From the NCBI GenBank assembly GCA_034429475.1, contig DAOUGD010000013.1:1-17448 (forward strand): a DNA stretch of 17,448 nucleotides. The letters are read 5' to 3'. The notes below the pieces were generated by a model. That model did no database searches. It was given only the letters and a program-made list of their open reading frames with translations, and was not told where the DNA came from. The stretch is from JAKQHY01 sp034429475 (GTDB lineage Bacteria; Chloroflexota; Anaerolineae; B4-G1; SLSP01). Of the stretch, positions 12,001-17,448 are shown one piece after another. Position 1 is the stretch's first letter. Each line of letters starts with the position of its first letter. The position numbers and the translations under genes were made by a program.

Positions 12001-14898
12001 GGTGTCGTAGGTGACGCTGCCCAGGACGTTCCCGAACGGGCCGCTCGCGAGGGTGAACGTGCTGCTGGTGACGCTCGCCGGGAGCATGGCGTCGCGGAAG
12101 CTGGCTTCCACGGAGGCGTTAACGCCAACGCCATCTACGCCATCGGCGGGAGCGATGGTGCTGACGAGCGGCGGGTTGTGGATGGTGAAGGGGCCGGAGA
12201 TGGCCGTGCTCGTGCGCAGGCCATTGGTGGCGGCTACGCGGAGGTAGGCTGTCGTCGTGTTGGGCAGCGCGACGGTCTGGAGCGTGTAGGTTGGCGTGAT
12301 GAGGTCGAGCGCCAGCGCCTCCCAGGTCGCGCCGTTGTCGGTGGAGACGTCCAGCGCGAAGTAGGTCGCGCCGGGCGTGGCGTCCCAGGCGAGCGCCTGC
12401 GGGCCGGTCCACACGGTGGGCAGCGGTTGGAGGGTGACGGTGGGCGGGGCGGCGGCGGGGATGACTTCGGCCAGCACGGCGGCGTCGGTGATCCGTTGAA
12501 TCTGGACTTTGGCGGCCGCGGCGGGGTAGGGGGTCAGGAAGGCGAAGGGGATCGGGCCATCCGCCAGCAGGGGGGCGCTCCCGGACGGTTGCAGTTCGCC
12601 GGTAACGCTGAAGGGGCGCGTGTAGCCCGGTATTTCCTGATCGGACGCATTGAGGAAGACGAGTTGGTAGGGGCCGGGGTCGGGCGGCGTCCACGTTCCG
12701 GCGTCCATCTGATACCAGGGCAGCAGCGCGACCTGGCCGGTGGTGGGGGTGAGCGCGCCCGCCACCAACAGCAGCGGATCGGCGGAGGCGGCCGGCGCAG
12801 ACGCCTGGGAGCGCCACGCGCCGCTCCACAAGCCGAGCGAGATGTAGCGCCAGTTGGAAATCCACAGGGTTTTGTTGGCGGCTTCGATGGGGTCTTGGGT
12901 CATAAAATCGAACACGTCGCGGTCAATGGAGTACTGCCGGTTTTCCCGCCGGCCCACGTAAAACCCCTCGCCCGCAGGTTCTTCGCGGTGCTCGAAGCGC
13001 GCCAGGTGGCCGATTTCGTGGGCCATCACCAGCCAACTGCCCGCGCTGACGTCGTTCTTGACGAGTGCGCCGCGCGGCGCGTCCTCTGGCAGCGTCAGGC
13101 CGTCGTCCCGCATCCAGCCGGGCGGGGCGAAGCCGACCATCGCGCGGCAGTCGGTGGTGCGGAGGCACAGGCGGCTCAGTTCTTCCAGCAGGTATTGCTT
13201 GGGCCACATCCCGCCCGGCTCGGTTTGCCAGTCGGAGAGCCAGAGCGAGGTGGTGGGTGTGTAGTACGGCGTTGCGCTGGCGGGGGCGTCGAGGAGGACG
13301 GCCGAGACGGGGAAGAGCGCTTTGAGGCCGCGCAGGCTCTCGTAGATGGGCTTCGAGAGGTCTACCGCGCCGGTTTTGCCGTAATCCGCGCCCACCGCCG
13401 CCGCCCTGAGATACAGGTTGAAGGGCGGCGCGGTCACGGTGCTGGCGGTGGCCTGCCCGATGAAGGCGTGGGGGCGGCCCCGGCTGTCCTTTACCAACGC
13501 GCGCGCCGTGATCAGATAGCTGCCGGTATCCACCGGTCGGAAGCCGAAGAAGTTGATGCTGTCTTCGTTGATCCACCGCTCGCGGTTGGTGTAGCTCTCC
13601 TCGCTGCGCGTGAACTCGCGGTACTCGCGCTTGTGCTTCGCGGTTTTGGCGTCGTAATCGGGCAGCCAGTTGCCGCTGGTATTGCGCCAATATTGCGCGC
13701 CGGCGTCGTCGCCGCCGGTGGAGACCCAGGCCAGTGCCAGGTCGTCCAGTTGCACCGTCGGCGCGACGCTCTTCCAGAAGACACCCTCCGGCTTGTCCCA
13801 GCGGATGTAGGCGCGCAGGACGGTGGGTTTGTTGACAACGAGCGTCATCCCCTCCAACACCTGCACCGGTTTGACCGTGACTTGCAGGTCGGGCAGCGTC
13901 CAGAAGACCCAGCGCTTCCCCTCTTCCAGCGGGCCGCCACTGAGGTCTTGCACCCAGGCGTCGTGGCTGTAATCGCGGGCGTCGTTTGCGCCCCACACCT
14001 GCGCGACGTATTGGACGCCCGGCAGGAGTTCCGCTGTGGGGACGAAGGCGTACTCTACGTCCGAGAGGCGTTTGACGTTGCCCTCCGCGTAAACTTTGTT
14101 TACGCTCTCGTCGAAATAGTAGACCTGGAAGGTGTCTTTATTCACGGTGGTTTCGGAGACCAGGGTGGTGAACTTGACGCGGATTTCGGAATCGGTGCGC
14201 TGGTCGGGCCAGACGTGGCGGGCGTCGGGCGCGGGCGAGGTTTCCTTGATCGCCAGGTCTACCCGCGCGCGCAGTTGTAGCTTGCGCAGATCGTAGCAGG
14301 TGCAGGCGCAGTCCGCCAACCCCGAGCAATGGCAAAAATCCTGTTGTTGAAACCAGAGGTTGTTCTCGCCGTCAATCAGTTCGGAGTAATCGAAGGGGAC
14401 CTCCTGCTCTACGGGAATCTTTTCGGGCCACCACGGTATCGTCCCTATGGCGCCGATGATATTCCAATCCCCAAGGAAGACGCCGTCCGTCCACGCGCCG
14501 GGCTTGCCGTTGAGGGCTACGGCCCAGGTGGGGTCGGTGTACAGCGGCGCGCCTTCGCCGCTCCAAAGATAGGGTTGCTCGTAGAAAGTGAAGATGAAGG
14601 CCGTTTCGCTCAATTCGCTGGGGTCCTGCGCGCCCAGGTTGAAGGGGGTGCGGATGCGGGAGTACATCACGCACCAGGATTCGGGGTACTCGTAGGTCCA
14701 GACGGTGTAGCCGTCGGCGTCCTTGGTGATGGACACCGGCTCGCCAGCGGTCACCGCTGCGCCCATTTCGCTGGCGGCGAGTGGGGGCGGCGTTTGGGCG
14801 GAAACGCGCCGCGCCATTTCGCCGGGCAGCAGCAATCCGCCGAGGATGAGCAGGCATAGGCTGGCGATTATCCATATAGAGGGTTTGTGAGAATTCAT
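9010..14898 (-). CDS. Giant secreted multidomain metzincin-like protease
   Basis: This 1962-residue extracellular protein begins with a signal peptide cut probably at VSA34-Q35. Domains in order: a beta-rich N-terminal region with a Cys cluster (CHCSGLADCACTC, about 190-202); a Big_5-like domain (about 216-335); a zincin domain with HEIGHLARFEH (His627, Glu628, His631, His637) and a possible Met-turn DFMTQDP (Met666); an FN3-like domain (about 808-903); two Big_5/SbsA-like Ig domains (about 905-1012 and 1013-1128); a beta domain with a calcium-type loop DTNGDG (about 1133-1250); an Ig-like region ending SLYLPVVLR (1352-1360); a MAM/jelly-roll-like domain (about 1366-1562); and a C-terminal BNR-like propeller (about 1580-1962). 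HExxHxxxxxH is the metzincin spacing, but the usual Gly at position 8 is Arg634. It probably degrades or binds external protein or glycan. AGGAG (14906-14910) lies 7 nt from the ATG. It is divergent from the HTH gene. Confidence 0.88.
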   Translation of the reverse strand: MNSHKPSIWIIASLCLLILGGLLLPGEMARRVSAQTPPPLAASEMGAAVTAGEPVSITKDADGYTVWTYEYPESWCVMYSRIRTPFNLGAQDPSELSETAFIFTFYEQPYLWSGEGAPLYTDPTWAVALNGKPGAWTDGVFLGDWNIIGAIGTIPWWPEKIPVEQEVPFDYSELIDGENNLWFQQQDFCHCSGLADCACTCYDLRKLQLRARVDLAIKETSPAPDARHVWPDQRTDSEIRVKFTTLVSETTVNKDTFQVYYFDESVNKVYAEGNVKRLSDVEYAFVPTAELLPGVQYVAQVWGANDARDYSHDAWVQDLSGGPLEEGKRWVFWTLPDLQVTVKPVQVLEGMTLVVNKPTVLRAYIRWDKPEGVFWKSVAPTVQLDDLALAWVSTGGDDAGAQYWRNTSGNWLPDYDAKTAKHKREYREFTRSEESYTNRERWINEDSINFFGFRPVDTGSYLITARALVKDSRGRPHAFIGQATASTVTAPPFNLYLRAAAVGADYGKTGAVDLSKPIYESLRGLKALFPVSAVLLDAPASATPYYTPTTSLWLSDWQTEPGGMWPKQYLLEELSRLCLRTTDCRAMVGFAPPGWMRDDGLTLPEDAPRGALVKNDVSAGSWLVMAHEIGHLARFEHREEPAGEGFYVGRRENRQYSIDRDVFDFMTQDPIEAANKTLWISNWRYISLGLWSGAWRSQASAPAASADPLLLVAGALTPTTGQVALLPWYQMDAGTWTPPDPGPYQLVFLNASDQEIPGYTRPFSVTGELQPSGSAPLLADGPIPFAFLTPYPAAAAKVQIQRITDAAVLAEVIPAAAPPTVTLQPLPTVWTGPQALAWDATPGATYFALDVSTDNGATWEALALDLITPTYTLQTVALPNTTTAYLRVAATNGLRTSTAISGPFTIHNPPLVSTIAPADGVDGVGVNASVEASFRDAMLPASVTSSTFTLASGPFGNVLGSVTYDTATHAATFAPVVPLAYAARYTATLTPGIQGADGASLPVTRTWTFTTELDASPPSPVVVSPQDGAANVPHDAVLAVAWDRDVDASTLTSATFTLATAAGAPVSGAVTYDAASHTAAFSPAAALLTDTLYVATLKAGIAGADGSALLTTGGYTTTGDFAWAFTTGRAPGGSLAFTGSYADEGVDTNGDGLYEQLVIRVGAQVTATGDYVLRGALTDADGGEIAWAFITRTLTGGAHFLDLTFDGAAIGGHNADGPYTLDLTLARGNGFTFSASTSQPDAYRTFAYPAVRFPAPLRFGGLPDVLLLPGNSSLTAFSVYDYAKHITRTSAQLSYTVMRNTNPKMDVALQSGNVVLTPEQYWRGRTRITVRASDGVNSVQDTFEAAVGWPRSLYLPVVLRTSGVTPPRDAWITKFTDTFEGETIGWHRTAWNEGNLPPDDFGWYLWDFSECRVYAGEKSVWAYGGGDDGSLLPCGAAYPDAYSMGTMLNQTMPINLKYVAKGVYSAKVWTNLAPDDELCLKVAVRESGDCDTGLKSEYHGACRTGATTGWEDLTLDLHNVPTLGSVLGKQVCVAVIFQADIGDSRPEGAYVDDVSLRFCPQELTHLCAGPGGIAPPTQPLSPANVGGYPEAVGETALAVEAGGRVHALWAGKLNPDFNDYVFYSSSEDGVNWTPYQILSYWGGREPRIAIDNVHGRVHLAYANDDGVIHHTVENGVVSAPTVVAPRRTYYLPGFSLPSGGVAWPSLAVAEETGAAYLTWDEVYFVKIAYLTYTVRHRTWHATWEDGMWSAARRKINDEDTWAATIAAAPDGQAMLAWFQRWEQAPRTVGIEEKEALPVARTAYGTEPGSFPLRQATHAAYPEPEQDDSIRLTYSGGDNSFVLAAGHFMWPGHSRIYRYVWKDGAWAGPLNVAENTTERTSVSYVGAAADTPLIRYVYYDNDILTMRTEINGALGPEQTVASYLSARGYTGSPVAYFTDAAGGLHMLITGEKNGVTGFYYVRP

Positions 14899-14932
14899 TA
14901 TGCGTCTCCTGTTTCATAGGGTGAATATGATT

Positions 14933-14950
14933 TGTCCCAATCCTGTCCCA
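14933..14950. promoter_or_regulatory. Direct repeat TGTCCCA in the divergent intergenic region
   Basis: TGTCCCA occurs at 14933-14939 and 14944-14950, 11 bp apart (one DNA turn), with a related TTGTCTC at 14952-14958. It lies between the giant protease gene and the HTH gene and could be a binding site for a regulator on one DNA face. No convincing promoter for the minus-strand protease was found here. Confidence 0.35.
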
Positions 14951-14985
14951 CTTGTCTCTCAGGTATTCTCTTTGGCATAACCTTT

Positions 14986-15004
14986 TGCTATACTATCAGT
15001 ATAG
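14986..15004 (+). promoter_or_regulatory. Extended -10 promoter overlapped by a perfect 17-bp palindrome
   Basis: TGC-TATACT (14986-14994) is an extended -10 element for the HTH gene; the possible -35 TTCTCT (14966-14971, 17-bp spacing) is weak. CTATACT (14988-14994), ATC, AGTATAG (14998-15004) is a perfect inverted repeat covering the -10 box, and it also puts TATACT on the minus strand. A dimer bound here would block transcription, so autorepression by the HTH protein is likely. The start codon at 15032 has no clear Shine-Dalgarno sequence. Confidence 0.65.
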
Positions 15005-15031
15005 TCTTCATTCAAATACAGTTGTTTATCT

Positions 15032-15823
15032 ATGGAACGAAAATTCGCCGATCAGTTAAAGATATACGTTAGGGAAGCCCAGCTTTCGCTACGGCAGATA
15101 GCGAGCTTATCGGGTATCCCTCACCAGACGATCCATAACTGGTTAAAAGGATCGCAACCACGCTGGCATGTGGCCTTACTGGAAGATTTGCGGCGTTTAG
15201 GAACCACCCTTGCGCTGGCTAATGACGAGATTTCCCTTTTGTTGCAGTTAGCGGGATGTAGTTCCGCCCGTTCAAAATTGTTAGTTATACAGGAGGTTTC
15301 AATGGAAAGCATTTTCCGTATTCCAAAGGGCTGGGCTATTACAGGCGACGCGCCAGATGATTATGATATCGGAGTGGACCCCACGCTCACTTACGAAAAC
15401 CACCCCTGCGTCACCCTCAAGGCCAAACCCAACCCTGGCGAGTTTGCCGCCCTCGCACAACATATCAAGGCTGATGCGTATCATGGGAAGCGGCTGCGAT
15501 TCTCGGCGGCATTACGAGCGCAGGATTTGGCGAACAGAGCCGCGTTGTTTATGCGCGTCAGTGGCGCGAATGGGAAAAATCTGGCATTCGACAATATGCG
15601 CAACCGCCCTATTACGGGTACAACGGATTGGGCGCATTATGCTATTGTGTTAGATATTGCTGAAGAAGCTGAAGATCTGGTGTTTGGTTTCTTATTGTCG
15701 CTGGACGGGCAGGTCTGGATGGCGGATGTTCAACTCGACGTGGTTGATCGGAGTGTTCCCACAACCGACATACTGGAAGAAATCGCCGTTTATTTTCCTG
15801 TCAACCTGGGTTTTGAAGAGTGA
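15032..15823 (+). CDS. XRE-like HTH protein with C-terminal jelly-roll-like sensor domain
   Basis: This 263-residue protein has an N-terminal helix-turn-helix (residues 18-40, LSLRQIASLSGIPHQTIHNWLKG) followed by helices to about residue 85. From residue 91 comes a beta-rich domain with LAFDNMRNRPITGTTDWAHYAIVLDI...FGFLLSLDGQVWMADV, a signature I recognise from a carbohydrate-binding-like jelly-roll domain often attached to bacterial transcription regulators. DNA binding controlled by a ligand on that domain is the likely role. ATG 15032 is chosen because the HTH starts there and a promoter lies at the right distance, though no clear Shine-Dalgarno is seen. A strong AGGAGGT at 15291-15297 precedes an in-frame ATG at 15302 (residue 91), exactly at the domain boundary. 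A 174-residue sensor-only product is therefore possible. The gene is more AT-rich than its neighbours, divergent from the giant protease and convergent with the smaller one. Confidence 0.85.
   Translation: MERKFADQLKIYVREAQLSLRQIASLSGIPHQTIHNWLKGSQPRWHVALLEDLRRLGTTLALANDEISLLLQLAGCSSARSKLLVIQEVSMESIFRIPKGWAITGDAPDDYDIGVDPTLTYENHPCVTLKAKPNPGEFAALAQHIKADAYHGKRLRFSAALRAQDLANRAALFMRVSGANGKNLAFDNMRNRPITGTTDWAHYAIVLDIAEEAEDLVFGFLLSLDGQVWMADVQLDVVDRSVPTTDILEEIAVYFPVNLGFEE
15291..15304 (+). promoter_or_regulatory. Strong internal ribosome binding site and in-frame start (ATG 15302)
   Basis: AGGAGGT (15291-15297), four bases, then ATG 15302 form a much better initiation signal than the one at the gene's annotated start. 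It is in frame and starts precisely at MESIFRIPKGW, the first residue of the sensor domain. This suggests either two products from one gene or a former separate gene now fused to the HTH region. Confidence 0.7.
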
Positions 15824-15830
15824 GCGCTCA
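15821..15830. repeat. Palindrome formed by two convergent stop codons
   Basis: TGAGCGCTCA is a perfect palindrome containing the TGA stop of the HTH gene (15821-15823) and, on the other strand, the TGA stop of the downstream protease (15828-15830). Only 4 bp separate the genes, and no larger terminator hairpin was found, so transcripts may overlap. Confidence 0.5.
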
Positions 15831-17123
15831 TTGCCGCAACACGCAGGGTAAGAAGACGGCGGTGCGGACGAAGACGGTGCGGATGGTAGCGGCAGTGGAG
15901 ACGCCGTCGGTGGCGGTGAGGGTGATGTGTTTGAGGCCGGGCGTGACCCAGGTGAACGCCACTGCGTCGGTGGCGGTCAGGCCGGGATGGGTGACGGTGA
16001 GCTGATCCGTCGCCGTCCAGGTGTAGGTGATGGGCTGACTGGCGTAAGCCGGCCAGACGAGATCGCCAATGAAGGTCGCTGCCCGGTCTGCGCTCACGTT
16101 GGATGCGATGGATAGGGTGACGTTGGGGACGCCATCGGTGCGCAGCCAGCCCATGTCCTGGAAGATGGCGAGCGTGACCGGCCCGGGGTGACGTGCCGCG
16201 CCGCCGTTGTAGCCCGGCGTCATCAGATCGTTGAGGCCGCCGTCGAAAGTGCCTTGATCGAGGTGGGACAGGCTGCTGCCCCAGATGAAATCACCCGGCG
16301 CATAAAGTTTGGCTGCCGTCCCGCCGTTCGCGGCGATGGTGTTGGGGCCGCCGAAGTGGGCATCACCCTTGAGGCGCGTTCCCAATTCGCGCGGGTCAAT
16401 GTCGGGCGCATGGTAATCGAGCAAAGATACGCCGGCGCTATCTACAACAGCCCAATCATAGGGTGTAGGGCAGGGGTAGAGATGGCCGGAGGGTCCGTCC
16501 CCGCAATAGCCGAAGTATTTATCTGCATACATATTGCCAACGAATCCCAGGCCGTGCGCCAGCTCGTGCAATGTGATGGCGACAAAGTCTTCCCCGTCAG
16601 CCGGCGCGAGATATTGCGTCGGCGTGAGCGCGAACGACCACGTTATGTCCGATTTGAATTGCAGCGTCATATCCACACGGGCGGGATTCAGGTCGTTGCC
16701 ACTGAGGGCGTTGGCTAACGCGATGGGATACGCCACGTCCACCAGAGGGGCGCCGGGGAAATTGCGGACGTACTGGGTTGGCATCCCGGTTCCCAGCGTG
16801 TCCCCGCCGGTCAGATTGGCTGTCCAACAGGCTGATATTTCAATGGGTACAGTGGAAGAAAGCCACGTTCCCCAGAGCGACGCGGCATAGTCCAGCGCGA
16901 CTATGGCCTCGGCGGGAGGCGTCTCGCAGCTTGCCGACCAGGTGACGGTGAAGGGGGTACTCGCGCGGATGCTTTGCGGTTGGCTCTGGGCTTCGGCGGC
17001 GCGCGCTTTTTGGGCCGAGAGGCCCAGGAGCATGACGAGCAGCACGCTCAAGCCGGGGCAAAGTGTGTAGAGCCACACGCTGCGCTGGAGGCATCCGCTC
17101 CACAGCCGTTTATTGGGTCTCAT
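15828..17123 (-). CDS. Secreted zinc metalloprotease with PKD/Ig-like C-terminal domain
   Basis: This 431-residue protein has a long signal peptide, with cleavage probably at ARA42-A43 or AEA45-Q46. The protease domain covers about residues 50-315. It has VAITLHELAHGLGFVG with zinc ligands His186 and His190 and catalytic Glu187, then SLSHLD (His287, a possible third ligand) and NDLMTP (Met301), followed by HPGPVTLAIFQDMGW. That combination marks a family of secreted HELAHGLGF proteases found in many bacteria with extracellular Ig/PKD domains. A PKD/Ig-like domain follows (about 325-420, ITYTWTATDQ...VAFTWVTPGLKHITLTATDG) and the protein ends FLPCVLRQ. ATG 17123 with GGAG (17132-17135, minus strand) 8 nt upstream is preferred to a GTG at 17156 in the same frame, which lacks such a site. 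Role: degradation of external proteins, substrate unknown. It may act alongside the giant protease. Confidence 0.88.
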   Translation of the reverse strand: MRPNKRLWSGCLQRSVWLYTLCPGLSVLLVMLLGLSAQKARAAEAQSQPQSIRASTPFTVTWSASCETPPAEAIVALDYAASLWGTWLSSTVPIEISACWTANLTGGDTLGTGMPTQYVRNFPGAPLVDVAYPIALANALSGNDLNPARVDMTLQFKSDITWSFALTPTQYLAPADGEDFVAITLHELAHGLGFVGNMYADKYFGYCGDGPSGHLYPCPTPYDWAVVDSAGVSLLDYHAPDIDPRELGTRLKGDAHFGGPNTIAANGGTAAKLYAPGDFIWGSSLSHLDQGTFDGGLNDLMTPGYNGGAARHPGPVTLAIFQDMGWLRTDGVPNVTLSIASNVSADRAATFIGDLVWPAYASQPITYTWTATDQLTVTHPGLTATDAVAFTWVTPGLKHITLTATDGVSTAATIRTVFVRTAVFLPCVLRQ

Positions 17124-17173
17124 TGCGTTTTCTCCAGTTGGGTTTGTAGTAACCACTTCCGTGGTTCTTCTGA

Positions 17174-17322
17174 CGACTAATGAAAATTAACAAAATAATC
17201 CGGTAATTGAGCACACCGGGGAAAACCGGCTGAAGCCGGGGTATACACGTACACACCGAGCTTCAGTCGGTAAAAAGTCGGAATATTCATTACCGAGTTA
17301 ATTTTTTAAAGTTCATAACTCG
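17174..17322. repeat. Imperfect 149-bp palindrome, MITE/REP-like element
   Basis: The two halves (about 17174-17246 and 17250-17322) align as inverted copies: CGACTAATGAAAATTAAC...CGGTAAT...ACCGGCTGAAGCCGG on the left, with matching complements ending in ACTCG on the right. The inner part (17225-17271) is the best paired, and ACCGGCTGAAGCCGG also folds on itself. No coding capacity is seen. It lies between the protease gene start and the next gene, and could be a non-autonomous mobile repeat or a strong RNA hairpin. Confidence 0.5.
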
Positions 17323-17364
17323 ACTTTGGCAGTACGTTAACACGCGAATACTCCTAACACAGGG

Positions 17365-17390
17365 CGTTTGACCGCAAACGGCGGTACAAT
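17365..17390 (+). promoter_or_regulatory. Palindrome plus -10 box upstream of the last gene
   Basis: CGTTTG (17365-17370), ACCG, CAAACG (17375-17380) is a perfect inverted repeat placed 4 bp before a -10-like TACAAT (17385-17390). No good -35 sits at 16-18 bp, so this may be an activator-dependent or repressed promoter. The predicted leader to ATG 17423 is about 25 nt and contains AGGAGG. Confidence 0.45.
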
Positions 17391-17422
17391 AGAAAGAAAG
17401 GTCAGCCAATAGGAGGTATGCG

Positions 17423-17448
17423 ATGATACCTTTGGTAGCATTTCCTGA
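17423..17448 (+). CDS. 5' end of an unidentified gene (cut by window end)
   Basis: ATG 17423 follows AGGAGGT (17411-17417) by 5 nt and begins MIPLVAFP before the window ends. An ATG at 17418 directly abuts the Shine-Dalgarno and is less likely. Too little is visible to suggest a function. Confidence 0.6.

Noticed and set aside
11992..14280. 762-codon open frame on the plus strand, opposite the same gene
   Set aside because: Same reason: low-complexity Gly/Arg/Val composition, no domain pattern, and full overlap with the zincin and Ig-like coding region.
17124..17156. Longer protease form starting at GTG 17156
   Set aside because: It lacks a suitable ribosome binding site and adds residues before a normal signal peptide; ATG 17123 has GGAG 8 nt upstream.
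17365..17390. Standard sigma-70 promoter using TTGACC (17368-17373) as -35
   Set aside because: Only 11 bp separate it from TACAAT, too short for normal promoter recognition; the palindrome explanation fits better.

Overview
The window looks like a chromosomal segment of a GC-rich member of the Chloroflexota (Anaerolineae/Caldilineae-type). This is inferred from four things: a MalT-like LuxR regulator followed by a 78-residue protein of a type I recognise from this phylum; secreted metalloproteases with Ig/PKD-like domains; a Leu-Pro-rich 'YLPVVLR / FLPCVLR' motif in both proteases; and many 7- and 8-bp tandem repeats. No rRNA, tRNA, CRISPR array or transposase was seen.

Left part (1-3269). 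The window opens inside a MalT-type LuxR activator gene (C-terminal 608 residues visible). It is followed by a small gene (2047-2283) with its own promoter, then a minus-strand lipoprotein with two SH3b-like repeats (2314-3111). The small gene and the large enzyme at 3270 have matching promoters: TTTT-R-GGG-ATGAC, then a fixed spacing to TATACT. The GGGATGA core resembles the MalT box, so the upstream regulator may control both.

Centre (3270-8906). A 1442-residue dikinase-like enzyme has one ATP-grasp domain followed by two complete [central domain + swivelling phosphohistidine domain] modules and no PEP-synthase C-terminal barrel. The closest known architecture is rifampin phosphotransferase (ATP-grasp, rifampin-binding and His domains), extended here by a second acceptor/His module. 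A DHA1-type drug exporter follows on the same strand, after a 138-bp spacer that is mostly heptamer repeats. Together they look like a small-molecule modification-plus-export unit. Different short tandem repeats have inserted in frame at matching points of the two modules. This enzyme is the most unusual object in the window.

Right part (9010-17448). A 1962-residue secreted multidomain metzincin-like protein (minus strand) is divergent from a DNA-binding gene at 15032. That gene has a perfect 17-bp palindrome over its -10 box and a strong in-frame internal ribosome binding site that could yield a second, HTH-less product. It is convergent, 4 bp apart, with a second secreted metalloprotease (15828-17123, minus). 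The end holds an imperfect 149-bp palindrome, probably a small non-coding repeat element, and the first codons of a gene that runs off the window. The lipoprotein gene and the HTH gene are visibly more AT-rich than the rest.
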